The notes beneath the pieces are model-generated. The model was given only the letters and a program-made list of their open reading frames with translations. It did not search any database and was not told the DNA's origin. A program made the position numbers and the translations under genes. Shown here one piece after another: positions 23,705 to 32,905 of a DNA stretch of 64,000 bases; position 1 is the first letter of the stretch, and each line of letters begins with the position of its first letter. The stretch spans positions 620,001 through 684,000 of the forward strand of contig NZ_JBGKAC010000001.1 of assembly GCF_041361465.1 (NCBI RefSeq), read 5' to 3'. This stretch comes from Halobaculum sp. MBLA0143 (GTDB taxonomy: Archaea > Halobacteriota > Halobacteria > Halobacteriales > Haloferacaceae).

Positions 23705-24763
23705 CTACAGGAGGAGTGCGACGTACAGCCCGTAACAACCCAACAGGACGACACCCTCCGGACGGCCGATCCGGCCGCGAGCGACGAACAACGCGGCCGC
23801 CACCCCGGTCACACCGATCAGGAACGGGAAGTCCGTCTGGACCATCGCCGCCGGTACGGAGGAGGGGGCGATCAACACGAGCACACCCACGACGGCGAGG
23901 ATGTTGTAGATGTTGGAGCCGACGACGTTGCCGACGCTGAAGTCGTCTTTCCCGCGAACCGCCGACACGACGGACGCCGCGAGCTCCGGCAGCGAGGTGC
24001 CGAGCGCCAACACGGTGAGCCCGACGAACCGGTCGCCGGCACCGATGTAGTACAGCGTCGTCCGCCCGCCCTGGATCAGCTGTCTAGCCCCGATCACGAG
24101 ACACAACAGGCCGACGACCAGGAACGCCACGTCACGCAGCCGGAACGGGAGTCGGTCGGTGACGACCGCGACGCCGCCGTCGACGGCGACGGCGTCGTCG
24201 TCGTCCGACTCCTCCAGTTCGTCCATCCCCTCGATCACGTCCGACTCCGTCGGGTCGCTCGTCCTGATCAGGACGACCGTGAACACGACGAGCGCGACCC
24301 CGAACAACGCACCCTCGAGGCGGCCGAACGCGCCGTCTGCGCCCATCCCGACGAACATGACGGCCGCGAGGATCATGAACGGGAGGTGGCGCCGGACCGT
24401 CTCGTCCGACACCTCCAACGGCGTGATGAGCGCCGACACGCCGAGCACGAGCCCGATGTTGGCGATGTTGGAGCCGACGATGGCGCCGTACCCCAGCGTC
24501 TCCCCGAAGTTCAGCCCGGACAACACGGCGACGGCCAACTCCGGCGCGGTCGTGGCGAAGGCGACCACGGTGACGCCGGCGATGGCCGCCCGCATTCCGA
24601 CGTCCGTCGCGAAACTGGAGGCGCCCTTGACCAACGCCTCCGCACCCACGTACAGCAGGACGAACCCAACGAGCATCTTCACTCCGGCGCCGCCGGAGAG
24701 GGCGGTCGTGATCGCGTCCCACCCCGTGTTCAGCTGTAGCCCGACCCCCGTCGCGTGAAACAT
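23705..24763 (-). CDS. Calcium/sodium antiporter (CaCA family)
   Basis: A 352-residue inner-membrane exchanger with 10 helices in two inverted repeats. Alpha-1 motif ATTAPELAVAVLSGL...GAIVGSNIANIGLVLG and alpha-2 motif GTSLPELAASVVSAV...VGNVVGSNIYNIL are both complete with the transport Glu residues (each shown by its landmarks). The central loop is very acidic (EGMDELEESDDDDA), a likely cation-sensing or salt-adaptive segment. It resembles YrbG/MJ0091-type exchangers. ATG 24763 (MFHATGVGLQLN) is chosen; upstream frame has poor codon use. Lies 45 bases upstream of the second antiporter, same strand. Confidence 0.93.
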   Translation of the reverse strand: MFHATGVGLQLNTGWDAITTALSGGAGVKMLVGFVLLYVGAEALVKGASSFATDVGMRAAIAGVTVVAFATTAPELAVAVLSGLNFGETLGYGAIVGSNIANIGLVLGVSALITPLEVSDETVRRHLPFMILAAVMFVGMGADGAFGRLEGALFGVALVVFTVVLIRTSDPTESDVIEGMDELEESDDDDAVAVDGGVAVVTDRLPFRLRDVAFLVVGLLCLVIGARQLIQGGRTTLYYIGAGDRFVGLTVLALGTSLPELAASVVSAVRGKDDFSVGNVVGSNIYNILAVVGVLVLIAPSSVPAAMVQTDFPFLIGVTGVAAALFVARGRIGRPEGVVLLGCYGLYVALLL

Positions 24764-24928
24764 ACCTCCCTCTCCGGGTAGGTCGCCACATAAGCCCCCT
24801 GATCCGTCGCCGCCGTGCCCCGTCTCGTCGCCGGCTGCTACCCGCCGACGTGGCGGGGCGTGTCGGTCAGTGCCACACGGCGGCACGGTGACCGCCGCGA
24901 CTTAGTGGCGCCCGCCCGCGGTGTCGGT

Positions 24929-25738
24929 ATGGACGTGTACGCGCTGATCGGGCGCCCGGTCGAGCACTCGCTGTCGCCGCCGATGCACGAGGCGGGCTAC
25001 GAGGCCACCGGGGTCGACGCCCGGTACGTCACCTTCGAGCCGTCGTCGGCGACGGACGCGGTGGCGGCCGCCGTCGACCTGGGGGTCGCCGGGCTCAACG
25101 TGACGGTGCCGTTCAAAGAGGAGGTGTTGCCGGCAGTCGAGCCGACGGAGCGGGCTCGTCGCGTCGGTGCCGTGAACACGGTGGACTTCGCCACGTCGCC
25201 GCCGACGGGTGACAACACCGACGTGGCGGGGGTGCGGCGGGCGTTCGAACACGCCGGCGTGTCGCTGTCGGACGTGCGGGCGGTCGTCGTCGGCGCCGGC
25301 GGCGCCGGGCGAGCGGCGACGGCCGCGCTCGGGGAGTCTGCCGCGAGCGTCCACGTCGCCAACCGGACGCTGTCGCGCGCCGAGGCGTTGGTCGCGGACC
25401 TGGACCCGGCGGTGCCGGCCACGCTGTCTGCCGGCCCGCTGTCGGACGTGGACGACCGAATCGCCGAGGCGGACGTGCTCGTCAACGCCACGAGCGTCGG
25501 GATGGAGGCCGACGAGACCCCCGTTCCGGCGGCTGCACTCCACGCCGACCTCGCGGTGTTGGACGCCGTCTACACCCCCCTGGAGACCCGACTGCTGCGA
25601 GACGCGGCCGCCGCCGGCGCGGAGACGGTCGACGGCGCCTGGATGCTGTTGTTCCAGGGTGTCGCCGCCTTCGAGCGGTGGACCGGCCGCGACGCCCCGG
25701 TCGACGCGATGAACGAGACGCTGCGGGCGCGACTGTAG
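24929..25738 (+). CDS. aroE: Shikimate dehydrogenase
   Basis: A 269-residue NADPH-dependent enzyme that reduces 3-dehydroshikimate to shikimate in aromatic amino acid synthesis. Substrate site: SLS at 14-16 ([10 protein letters not shown]), catalytic K63 (NVTVPFKEE) and D98 (DNTDVAG). The NADP-binding glycine loop GAGGAGRA is at 122-129, and the Q in [12 protein letters not shown] near the end is also conserved. ATG 24929 gives the canonical [11 protein letters not shown] start. It converges with the enolase-superfamily gene; a 24-bp tandem repeat starts inside its last codons and continues into the gap. Confidence 0.95.
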   Translation: MDVYALIGRPVEHSLSPPMHEAGYEATGVDARYVTFEPSSATDAVAAAVDLGVAGLNVTVPFKEEVLPAVEPTERARRVGAVNTVDFATSPPTGDNTDVAGVRRAFEHAGVSLSDVRAVVVGAGGAGRAATAALGESAASVHVANRTLSRAEALVADLDPAVPATLSAGPLSDVDDRIAEADVLVNATSVGMEADETPVPAAALHADLAVLDAVYTPLETRLLRDAAAAGAETVDGAWMLLFQGVAAFERWTGRDAPVDAMNETLRARL

Positions 25739-25812
25739 GCGGCGCTGCGCGTCCGACTCCGGAAGACGCTGCGGGCACGACCCCAGAGGACGCTGCGGCC
25801 CCGGGGCTAGAA
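25717..25812. repeat. Four-copy 24-bp tandem repeat overlapping aroE 3' end
   Basis: Units start at 25717, 25741, 25765 and 25789, each opening with G-A/G-C-G-C-T-G-C-G. The first contains the last codons and stop of aroE; the last runs into the stop of the convergent gene (25807). Confidence 0.82.
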
Positions 25813-26874
25813 GTCGAGTCCGAGAGCCCCCGAAGACGGCGCCAACGGACTCGCCGGCAGCCGTTCGGGCACCGTCTCACCGTTGTAGGCTGCGGGCGCC
25901 ACGTCGTTCGGCCCGGTCGGGTACAGCAGCGACGCCAGCGTCTGAACGTGGCTCCGGCCCACCCCCAACTCGAACTGTCCGCCGCCGTACAGCTCCACAC
26001 CCTCCGAGTCGGCCCACGCCAGCGTCTCGAACAACGACTCCAGGCTGCCGAACCGCGAGGGCTTGACGTTGAGCCAGGCCGACTCGAACGGGGCTTCACG
26101 GAGGTCGGCGAGGCTCTCGACGGGGGCGTCCCAGGCGATCCGGTCGGCCTCGTCGGCCAGCAACGCCTCCGTCTCCGGTACGACCGCGGGGTCTTCCACG
26201 ACGGCGTCCGGGAACGCCGTCAACACCCGTTCGTACAGCTCCGGGTCCGGCTCCTGGTCGACGACTGTGCCGTCGTAGTGGCCCTTGAAGTCGACCACTC
26301 GGACCCGGTCGGCCGGCAGGGCGTCGATCAACGCCGGCGTCCAGTCGCTCGTCGGATCCAGTTTCAACTCGACCCCGGGGGCGTGGTCCGTGGTGGTGTC
26401 GACCCGTTCCGTCGTCGGCGGGTCGCCCAACCGCATCGAGGCGACGAACCGGACGGGTTCCGGCGTCAGCCCCAACTGCTCGCCCAGGCTCGTGTCCGCC
26501 CGCCGCAGCGCCAGGTCCAACGCCGCGCTCTCGAAGGCCCACCGGCGGTAGTGGTGCGCGGCCGCCCGTTCGGGCTCGTGGGTCGGAAACAGGTCGATCT
26601 CGGCGAGTCGGTCGGAGAACTCGTCGACCGTCCACTCGCCGACGAGTTCGTCGAACCCGACCGCGACCGTCCCCGCGGCGGGGTCGTCGAACAACGCGTC
26701 GTGGTCGTCGGTGTCGTAACACACGTCCTCGCCGCGACCACGGTCACCAGGACCGTGGAGACTGACGGTCGTCGTCACCCGTTCGAAGCCGGAGGAGGTG
26801 TCTCTGCTCCGTCGTTCGAGGGCGACGGACTCCACGACGAACGGGAGGTCGGCGACGGCGTCGTAGTAGCTCAC
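25807..26874 (-). CDS. Enolase-superfamily protein (muconate-lactonizing/o-succinylbenzoate synthase-like)
   Basis: A 355-residue protein with the enolase-superfamily barrel. Metal-ligand landmarks are the Lys and acidic pairs on successive strands: VELKLDP, VRVVDFKGHYDG, AVVEDPAVV, RIAWDAPV and the C-terminal strand AWLNVKPSRFGS, then LYGGGQFELGVGR. The capping domain (about 1-130) is diverged. GTG 26874 gives MSYYDAVADLPF. The haloarchaeal members of this group have no proved reaction; o-succinylbenzoate synthase in menaquinone synthesis is a possible role, but no men genes are nearby. Confidence 0.8.
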   Translation of the reverse strand: MSYYDAVADLPFVVESVALERRSRDTSSGFERVTTTVSLHGPGDRGRGEDVCYDTDDHDALFDDPAAGTVAVGFDELVGEWTVDEFSDRLAEIDLFPTHEPERAAAHHYRRWAFESAALDLALRRADTSLGEQLGLTPEPVRFVASMRLGDPPTTERVDTTTDHAPGVELKLDPTSDWTPALIDALPADRVRVVDFKGHYDGTVVDQEPDPELYERVLTAFPDAVVEDPAVVPETEALLADEADRIAWDAPVESLADLREAPFESAWLNVKPSRFGSLESLFETLAWADSEGVELYGGGQFELGVGRSHVQTLASLLYPTGPNDVAPAAYNGETVPERLPASPLAPSSGALGLDF

Positions 26875-26899
26875 GGCCGGACGGAACAGCCCGAGAGAG

Positions 26900-27640
26900 T
26901 TAGCCCTGTGGGCGGCTCCGTGCGGTCGCCAGCGCGAGCGCGGCGCCGGTGACAGTGAGGAAGACGGCGCCGGCTGCGGCGATCTCGTGGGTCGGCGACG
27001 GGTGGGTGAACCCGAACCCCTCGGCCAGCCGGGCCTGCCCGGGGACGAGCGTGTGGTGTGGCGTCCCGACGATCGGCAGGAAGTAGTCGACGACGTCGTT
27101 CAGGACATACCACCCGACGGCGACGGCGACCGCCCGGCGCGGGAACGTCGAGACCCGGTACAACAGGAACCCCTCCACCGCCATCCCGAGGTGCGAGACG
27201 AACAGGAACAGGTACATCGGCAGCGGTGTCGTCGCCAGGAAGCCGTCTGCGAACGCCACGAGCACGAACGGCGTCCACAGCCCCAGCTTCCAACACCCGA
27301 GAAACGCCAGGGCGGTGACGTAGTCGTTCTGGCGGTCGACGAGCCACAGCCCCAAGGCGAGTGCGATGAACCCCGTCGCCACCGGGCTGTCCGGCACGAA
27401 CACCCACATCGCCGGCGGCGTGCCCGCGAACTGCCAGACGATCGGCGGGTCCGAGAGCGGCAACGGGTGGAAGCCGTAGTACCAGAAGCCGAACGCCGTT
27501 CCGACGAGGTTGACCACCACGATCGGCAGCGCGAACCGGAGTCCGACCGACTCCAGCCACGCCGGCAGCGGGGCGACGTACCGGGGGACGGACGGCCGGG
27601 CGGGCGGCGACGGCAGCCACGAGGTCGACCTGTCGCTCAT
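26900..27640 (-). CDS. DUF1405 membrane protein
   Basis: A 246-residue protein with about six hydrophobic helices and the DUF1405 pattern: N-terminal VVNLVGTAFGFWYYG, the loop WVFVPDSPVATGF, LAFLGCWKLGLWTPFVL and HLGMAVEGFLLYR. The family occurs in Firmicutes and haloarchaea; its function is unknown, and the conserved Pro-Asp loop and Glu suggest a channel or enzyme-like site. ATG 27640 is chosen because the upstream frame has poor codon use. It starts 50 bases from the stop of the upstream hypothetical gene (27691). Confidence 0.86.
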   Translation of the reverse strand: MSDRSTSWLPSPPARPSVPRYVAPLPAWLESVGLRFALPIVVVNLVGTAFGFWYYGFHPLPLSDPPIVWQFAGTPPAMWVFVPDSPVATGFIALALGLWLVDRQNDYVTALAFLGCWKLGLWTPFVLVAFADGFLATTPLPMYLFLFVSHLGMAVEGFLLYRVSTFPRRAVAVAVGWYVLNDVVDYFLPIVGTPHHTLVPGQARLAEGFGFTHPSPTHEIAAAGAVFLTVTGAALALATARSRPQG

Positions 27641-27690
27641 CGAGCGGTGTACCGCCCCGTCGGTCAAATGAGTGGTGGTCCCGGGTGTCG

Positions 27691-27990
27691 CTACGCGTTC
27701 AGGTCCGTCTCGTCGCCGACGGCCCGGACGCCGAACTGCTCGTAGCCGCCGTAGGCGGTCTCCAACGAGCCGATCCACCAGTTCCACCGCTCGACCACGT
27801 CGGAGCCGTCCGGCGCGTCTGCGAGGTCGTCGGCGATTCCGTCGGCGGTCACCGGCGTCCCGCGGTCGTCGGCGAGTCGGCCGGCGTCCGCCAGATCGCG
27901 GGCCTGTCTGGCCACCACGCGACGCTGCTCGTCCGTCCCCTCGAACTGCTCTAGTGCCGGGCGGATCTCTGTCGCGTCCACACCACCCAT
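27691..27990 (-). CDS. Conserved haloarchaeal hypothetical protein
   Basis: A 99-residue acidic helical protein, MGGVDATEIRPALEQFEG at the start, ARQARDLADAGRLADDRG in the middle, and RWNWWIGSLETAYGGYEQFGV near the end; the Trp cluster and Tyr-rich C-terminus probably form a small hydrophobic core. No domain was recognised. ATG 27990 is chosen over an upstream GTG/ATG frame that contains arginine-rich noncoding-like codons. It is on the same strand as DUF1405 and may share its transcript. Confidence 0.68.
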   Translation of the reverse strand: MGGVDATEIRPALEQFEGTDEQRRVVARQARDLADAGRLADDRGTPVTADGIADDLADAPDGSDVVERWNWWIGSLETAYGGYEQFGVRAVGDETDLNA

Positions 27991-28113
27991 TCGGGCGCGA
28001 GCGGCTTGACTCCGTCGGGTCCGGCAGAGGTGGCCCCGGCCGTGACAGTCGCTACCAGTTGACACGGGCGAGAGGAGAGACGGCGTCTGGTGGCGCTGAC
28101 GCCCGGCGACGGG

Positions 28114-28404
28114 CTACTGGATGTGGCCCTCGTCGCGGAGCTGGTCGGCCTCGTTCTTCTCGTAGCGGAACGTCACGTCGGCTTTCTCGTCTTGCCAGTC
28201 CCACGGCTCGACGAGCACCACGTCCCCCTCGCGGATCCAGACGCGTTTCTGCATCCGGCCGGGAATTCGAGCGGTTCGTTCCTCGCCGTCGACACAGCGA
28301 ACCTGGATCCGGTTGGCGCCCAGCATGTTCGTCACCTCGGCGAACACCTCGTCGTCGTCTGGCATCCGGAGGTTCCTGCGCCCGTTTGACTCGCCGTCGC
28401 TCAT
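28114..28404 (-). CDS. eif1a: Translation initiation factor aIF1A
   Basis: A 96-residue OB-fold protein that binds the 30S A site during start selection. The core [21 protein letters not shown], then [20 protein letters not shown] and the tail [19 protein letters not shown] are typical of aIF1A. ATG 28404 gives the canonical start. A TATA-like CTTTATGCC lies about 28 bases upstream on the minus strand, indicating a leaderless mRNA, which is notable for a translation factor. Confidence 0.95.
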   Translation of the reverse strand: MSDGESNGRRNLRMPDDDEVFAEVTNMLGANRIQVRCVDGEERTARIPGRMQKRVWIREGDVVLVEPWDWQDEKADVTFRYEKNEADQLRDEGHIQ

Positions 28405-28427
28405 CGTCGGCCGTTGGCCCGCTCCGG

Positions 28428-28436
28428 GCATAAAGC
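28428..28436 (-). promoter_or_regulatory. TATA box of aIF1A gene
   Basis: Reads CTTTATGCC on the minus strand, centred about 28 bases before ATG 28404; consistent with a leaderless transcript. Confidence 0.5.
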
Positions 28437-28500
28437 CGGTGGAGCCGAGCCGGCGGCGCCAGACCGCGGACGTTTTGACCGCCGGCGACGACGCTCCGGT

Positions 28501-28680
28501 ATGCTGAAACGTCTCGGGACGCTCGGCGTGGTCGGCCTGTTGCTGGCTCTCGCCGGGCTCGGTCTCGTCGCCTACGTCGCGCCGCTCGTGGCCGCCGGCC
28601 TCGCGTTGACCCTCGCCGGCGTCGCTCTCGTGGTCAAGGGGCTCCTCGACGGACTGATGGCACAGTTCGGGTTCGCGTAG
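28501..28680 (+). CDS. Small two-helix membrane protein (DUF7470-like)
   Basis: A 59-residue protein made of two hydrophobic helices (about 8-26 and 30-48) with a basic N-terminus MLKRLG and a short polar tail [14 protein letters not shown] recognise it as the haloarchaeal family that often flanks aIF1A and tyrS, annotated as DUF7470; the role is unknown. ATG 28501 has a GACGTTTTGAC stretch about 28 bases upstream as a weak TATA. It converges with tyrS, whose stop begins 8 bases past its own. Confidence 0.75.
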   Translation: MLKRLGTLGVVGLLLALAGLGLVAYVAPLVAAGLALTLAGVALVVKGLLDGLMAQFGFA

Positions 28681-28687
28681 CGCCTCG

Positions 28688-29698
28688 TCACTCCCGCGCC
28701 CGGATCTTCTCTCGTCCGGGCGCGATCAGCTCGTCCAGGTACGACGCGAGCGCCGGCTTGGCGTCCGCGGGGTGGAGGTCACCGGACTCCAACGCCTCCG
28801 CGAGCCCCTCGTACGTCTCGTAGGTGAGGTTGCCGCCGTACTCCTCCGGGCGCTCGATCTCGACGGTCTCGAACCGCGGGAAGACGTGGTACTGGAACAG
28901 CTCCAACACGGGGTTCTCTCGTTCTTCCCCGTCGTCCGTCGGCTCCGGGTCCCGCGTCGGCGGGCAGTAGGCGTCGTTCACCTTCGACTCGATGTCTCCG
29001 GCCGAGTCCTCCATCGAGATCGTCACCCCGGACGAGGAGGACATCTTGCCGACGCCGGTCCCGAGGTCCGCCAGGATCGGCGTGTGAATACACGGCCGCG
29101 ACTCGTAGCCCAAGCTCTCGATCTCCTCGCGGTGGAGGACGTGGACCTTCCGTTGGTCCAGCCCACCGACCGCCAGGTCCAGATCCAGGTACTCGATGTC
29201 CAACGCCTGCATCAACGGGTAGACGACGTGGCTCACCTTCGCGGTGTCGCCGCTCTGGATCTCCGCCATCGCGCGCTGGGCACGATTGAGCGTCGTCGAC
29301 AGCTCCAGTTCGTGGAGGTCCAGCACGTACTCCTCGTCCGTCTGGAACTCCGAGCCGTAGACGAACTCCGTCTGGTCCGGATCCAACCCGTACGCGAGGA
29401 ACTGCTCGCGCATCCGTTCGCCCGTCTCGCGGATCTCCTCGAAGCTGCCCTTGTCGTTGAGGTAGGCGTGGACGTCCGCCAGCAGGATCACGACCTCCAT
29501 CCCGGCCGCCTGGAGGTCCAACAGCTTGTTCGCCGTCAGCATGTGCCCGAGGTGGAGCACCCCGGACGGCTCGTAGCCGACGTACGCCCGCTTCCCCTCG
29601 GGGTCGTCGGCGAGCGCGCGCAGCTCCTCGTCGGTGATGCCCTCCGTGGCCCGCCGGGTGAGCAGGTCGTAGGGGTCCGCGTCCGTGTCGGTGGTCAC
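28688..29698 (-). CDS. tyrS: Tyrosine--tRNA ligase
   Basis: A 336-residue class I synthetase of the archaeal/eukaryotic TyrRS type that charges tRNA-Tyr. The HIGH motif is HLGH at 49-52 ([13 protein letters not shown]), and KMSKS is KMSSS near 218. Tyr-binding residues occur in [21 protein letters not shown]. Length fits archaeal TyrRS. GTG 29698 ([13 protein letters not shown]) is the natural start. Located opposite the small membrane gene; the next upstream gene, a LolA-like protein, starts on the same strand 1.1 kb away. Confidence 0.96.
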   Translation of the reverse strand: MTTDTDADPYDLLTRRATEGITDEELRALADDPEGKRAYVGYEPSGVLHLGHMLTANKLLDLQAAGMEVVILLADVHAYLNDKGSFEEIRETGERMREQFLAYGLDPDQTEFVYGSEFQTDEEYVLDLHELELSTTLNRAQRAMAEIQSGDTAKVSHVVYPLMQALDIEYLDLDLAVGGLDQRKVHVLHREEIESLGYESRPCIHTPILADLGTGVGKMSSSSGVTISMEDSAGDIESKVNDAYCPPTRDPEPTDDGEERENPVLELFQYHVFPRFETVEIERPEEYGGNLTYETYEGLAEALESGDLHPADAKPALASYLDELIAPGREKIRARE

Positions 29699-29752
29699 AC
29701 CGTCACGTCTCCCGTGGAGCGATTACGTCTTTCGGAAACCGGGAGAGAACTG

Positions 29753-30847
29753 TCAGCCCTCGATCAGATCTGCCGCGACGGCCAGCAGCGTCTCGCGGTC
29801 CGTGTCCGCGACCACGCCGTAACGGGTGTCTCCCTCGGTCCACCAGACGGCCAGTCCGCGGTCCGTCTCGGCGACGGAGACGGTCGTGTCGGCGACGGTC
29901 GTCTCCGTGACGTTCTCGGCGGATGCGGTCTCGCCGGGCGCCCGGTCGGCGTCAGTCGTGACGACGGTCAGGTCGGCCGGCCCGGTGTACTGCTGGACCG
30001 CGACGACGCTGTCGCCGTACGCGACCGTCGACCCGCGGTCGAACGCGAACCGGTCGTCGGTCGGGGCCGGCAGCGTCAGGTCGGTCGTCTGCCTGAGCGC
30101 GTCCAGCGACTCGACGGTCTCGCCGACGGTCGGAGCGTCGTCCGTCGGCGGCTGGAACGTGCTGTCGGCGACGGAAGCGTCGAACTCCGTCCGCGTCACG
30201 TCCACGACGACCGTCCCGTTCGGCCCGGCCAGCTCCTGGCGCACCACCGTCGAGTCCTCCGTCGTGACCCAGACGGTCAGCTCACCCTCGGTGTCGTCGG
30301 CCGGGGTCACCCGGACGACGTACGCCTCGGTGCCGTCGACGGTCTCCGTGCCGATCCGTTCGACCGTCGCGTTCTCTCGGCTCCAGTCGTACAGCTTCGC
30401 GCGGTCGCTCGCGTCCCAGGAGGTGTTCTCCTCCCAGGCCGCACGGCGCTCTTCGGACTTCGCCTCCACCTCGGACTCGTCGTACACCCGAGTCAAGCCG
30501 GTCGCCTCGTCGTGGACCCAGGCGACCGTCCCGTTCGTGCCGAACACGTAGGTACCGTTGTCGCCGGTCACGGACACCCGCGACTCGTTGTCGCCGGTCG
30601 CCGCGAACGACACCTCGTACTCGCTGGTCGTCGTGTCGTTCTCGACAGTGACGACCGCCGCGCCGACGATCGACTCTGCCGACTCGTAGCGGTCTGCCGT
30701 GTCGTTCAGGATCGTGTCGCCGGTCGGGGCGTTCGGGGCCGCGATGCCGACGCCCGCCAGTCCGGCGGCCACGAGGGCCGCCAGCGCGAGCGCGATCACC
30801 GCGCCGTTCCGTGTCAGCCCACGGTCGCCGGCCTCGTCTGTTGCCAT
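29753..30847 (-). CDS. LolA/RseB-like extracytoplasmic protein with N-terminal anchor
   Basis: A 364-residue exported or membrane-anchored protein. Residues 14-36 ([25 protein letters not shown]) form the signal/anchor helix. The rest is beta-rich with repeated phrases ([39 protein letters not shown] and [17 protein letters not shown] as landmarks) typical of the LolA-like half-barrel that binds a lipid or a peptide. Haloarchaea have several such proteins, whose cargo is unknown; a second lipid-binding half (about 200-350) may be a DUF4367-like repeat. ATG 30847 begins [15 protein letters not shown]. The gene faces away from the DJ-1 family gene, with 110 bases between starts. Confidence 0.75.
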   Translation of the reverse strand: MATDEAGDRGLTRNGAVIALALAALVAAGLAGVGIAAPNAPTGDTILNDTADRYESAESIVGAAVVTVENDTTTSEYEVSFAATGDNESRVSVTGDNGTYVFGTNGTVAWVHDEATGLTRVYDESEVEAKSEERRAAWEENTSWDASDRAKLYDWSRENATVERIGTETVDGTEAYVVRVTPADDTEGELTVWVTTEDSTVVRQELAGPNGTVVVDVTRTEFDASVADSTFQPPTDDAPTVGETVESLDALRQTTDLTLPAPTDDRFAFDRGSTVAYGDSVVAVQQYTGPADLTVVTTDADRAPGETASAENVTETTVADTTVSVAETDRGLAVWWTEGDTRYGVVADTDRETLLAVAADLIEG

Positions 30848-30957
30848 CGTCTATTGTGGGTGCCAGACGGTCAAAGGTGCTTCGCTCACCCCGTCGCCCG
30901 AGAGCGTCGTCACTGCCGGCCGGAGAGACTAAATCCAGTCCGGGAGACACGTCGGGT

Positions 30958-31554
30958 ATGGCAGGCAAGAAGCTCCTGATGATCGTCGGCGACTTCGGGG
31001 AGGACTACGAGATCATGGTGCCGTTCCAGGCGTTCCAGGCGGTCGGCCACGAGGTCGACGCCGTCTGTCCGGAACGGGAGAGCGGCGAGGTCGTCAAGAC
31101 CGCGATCCACGACTTCCGGGGCGACCAGACGTACTTGGAGGAACGCGGCCACGACTTCGAGCTGACGGCGACGTTCGAGGAGGTCGACCCGGCGGACTAC
31201 GACGGGCTCGTCGTCCCGGGCGGCCGGGCGCCGGAGTACCTCCGCGGCTACGACGCGGTGTTGGAGACGGTGCGACACTTCTTCGAGACGGACAAGCCCG
31301 TCGCGGCGCTGTGTCACGGCCCGCAGATCCTGGCGGCCGCCGGCGTGTTGGACGGCTACGAGGCGACCGCCTACCCGGCACTCCAGCCGGAGGTGGAGGC
31401 GGCCGGCTGCACTTGGACGGACGAGGTGACGACCGACGGCAACCTCGTCACCGGCCAGGCGTGGCCCGACCACCCGGAGTGGATCGCACAGTTCCTCGAC
31501 CTCCTCGGGACGGAGGTGGACCACGGGTCGGCCGCGGTGCCCGCGGACGACTGA
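30958..31554 (+). CDS. DJ-1/PfpI family protein
   Basis: A 198-residue flavodoxin-like protein. The nucleophile C119 sits in ALCHGPQ with H120, and E18 (FGEDYE) supports the Cys, the arrangement of PfpI-type proteases/glyoxalase-III-like enzymes. The N-terminal [17 protein letters not shown] and the loop [11 protein letters not shown] are typical. In haloarchaea these are thought to handle methylglyoxal or protein glycation; the reaction is unproved. ATG 30958 follows a short AT-rich GACTAAATCC stretch that may be the promoter about 28 bases upstream. Confidence 0.9.
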   Translation: MAGKKLLMIVGDFGEDYEIMVPFQAFQAVGHEVDAVCPERESGEVVKTAIHDFRGDQTYLEERGHDFELTATFEEVDPADYDGLVVPGGRAPEYLRGYDAVLETVRHFFETDKPVAALCHGPQILAAAGVLDGYEATAYPALQPEVEAAGCTWTDEVTTDGNLVTGQAWPDHPEWIAQFLDLLGTEVDHGSAAVPADD

Positions 31555-31559
31555 GCCTC

Positions 31560-31756
31560 GCGACTCGGCGGCCGTCTCGCGGCGCGCGGTCGGCGACGCC
31601 GGCGCCGGCCCGAAGAACCCGAAGCCGACCTCGTCGGGGGGCTCGCCGAACACCTCCACGAACGGGGTGTGTGCGTTCGAGCCCGGCGAGGGTGTCGGTC
31701 GTCTCGCCGTCGCCGAGGAACTCGTCGCGCGCGGCGTCGAGACTCGTGTCGTTCAC
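31560..31756 (-). pseudogene. Decayed small coding region with probable frameshift
   Basis: Two reading frames on the minus strand show G/C-ending codons in succession. The first runs from GTG 31756 (MNDTSLDAARDEFLGDG...TDTLAGLERTH) to about 31670; the second continues from about 31668 (TPFVEVFGEPPDEVG, FGFFGPAPASPTARRE) to about 31560. The switch falls in a CACACACCCC stretch, a natural slip site. Neither frame alone has a plausible end, and the second has no stop before running antisense into the DJ-1 gene. I read this as a truncated, frameshifted small gene of unknown family; a sequencing error at the C run is the alternative. It is the only content seen in the 318-base gap 31555-31872. 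Confidence 0.45.
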
Positions 31757-31872
31757 CCGTCGACACAGCCGACCCCGGCAGGTAACTCCACCACTCGGTC
31801 GCCACTCCGTAAGAATGTCTTGACCGCCGACACCACCCGAGGATTGACCACGCTGGTGGCACAAGCCGGGGT

Positions 31873-32859
31873 GTGTACGAGACGATCCTCATGCCGACCG
31901 ACGGCAGTTCTCACTCGCGTCGCGCCGCCGACCACGCGTTGACGCTGGGGCGGGCGTTCGACGCCACCGTCCGGGCCGTCTCCGTGGTCGATGTCCAGGG
32001 CGCCGCGGGCGTGTTCGGGGCCGGCGGCGTCGGCTCGGAGTTCCGCGACCAGCTCACCGACGAGGCGAACGCCGCGCTCGACGCCGTCCGAGAGCGGGCC
32101 GACGACGCCGACTTGGAGACGGCGGTGTTGGACGGCGACCCCGCGACGGCGATCCTAGACGACGCCGTCGACTGTGACGCCGACCTCGTGGTGATGGGCA
32201 CCCACGGTCGCACCGGGATCCACCGCTACGTCGCCGGCAGCGTCACCGAACAGGTCGTCCGTCGGGCGCCCGTCCCGGTGTTGACGGCCCACGCGTACGA
32301 CGACGACGACGGTCCGGCGCCGGAGCCTGGGCGCTTCGACCGGGTGTTGTTGCCGACGGATCGGAGCCCCGCCGCCGAGGCGAGTGTCCCTCACGCGATC
32401 GCGTTCGCCGAGATCGCCGACGCCGAGGTCAACGTGCTCAACGTCGTCGACGTGTCCAACACGACCGGCGGGGCGACCGTCGCGGTGGACCCGTCCGACG
32501 AGTTCCACGAGGCTGGCGAAGCGGCGACGGAACGGATCGCCGACCGCGTCCGCGAGGCCGGGCTGTCGGCGACGACGACTGTCGTCGACGGGTTCCCGGC
32601 TCGCGACGTGTTGTCGTACGCGGACGACAACCCCGTCGATCTGATCGTCATGGGCACTCACGGCCGGACGGGCGTGAGTCGGTTCCTGCTGGGGTCGACG
32701 ACGGAGCGGGCGATCAGACACGCCGACGCCCCGGTGTTGGCGGTAAACACGCGGGAGGAGGCAGAGGAGACGGCGGACGACGAGACGGTGACCGGACGAG
32801 AGCGGGGCGACGAGACGATACCCGGGGAGACGGGCGTCGCCGACCGCGACGACTCGTGA
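31873..32859 (+). CDS. Tandem universal stress protein (two UspA domains)
   Basis: A 328-residue protein with two Usp domains (about 1-145 and 155-300). Each has the beta-1 motif (ETILMPTDGS, DRVLLPTDRS) and the ATP-binding motif G-x2-G-x9-G-S/T (GTHGRTGIHRYVAGS and GTHGRTGVSRFLLGS), so both are likely ATP-binding. An acidic Glu-rich tail ends the protein. Such doubles occur widely in haloarchaea and respond to stress, but the exact role is unknown. GTG 31873 gives a clean MYETILMPTDG start. It lies 46 bases before nop5 on the same strand. Confidence 0.92.
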   Translation: MYETILMPTDGSSHSRRAADHALTLGRAFDATVRAVSVVDVQGAAGVFGAGGVGSEFRDQLTDEANAALDAVRERADDADLETAVLDGDPATAILDDAVDCDADLVVMGTHGRTGIHRYVAGSVTEQVVRRAPVPVLTAHAYDDDDGPAPEPGRFDRVLLPTDRSPAAEASVPHAIAFAEIADAEVNVLNVVDVSNTTGGATVAVDPSDEFHEAGEAATERIADRVREAGLSATTTVVDGFPARDVLSYADDNPVDLIVMGTHGRTGVSRFLLGSTTERAIRHADAPVLAVNTREEAEETADDETVTGRERGDETIPGETGVADRDDS

Positions 32860-32905
32860 ACCCGGAGCCGACAGCGCTTACTGCCGTCGCCCGCTCGCAC
32901 CGAGC

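Noticed and set aside
31667-31942. Plus-strand 91-codon frame before the Usp gene
   Set aside because: Codon use is poor, and it overlaps the Usp start; the minus strand shows better coding signal.
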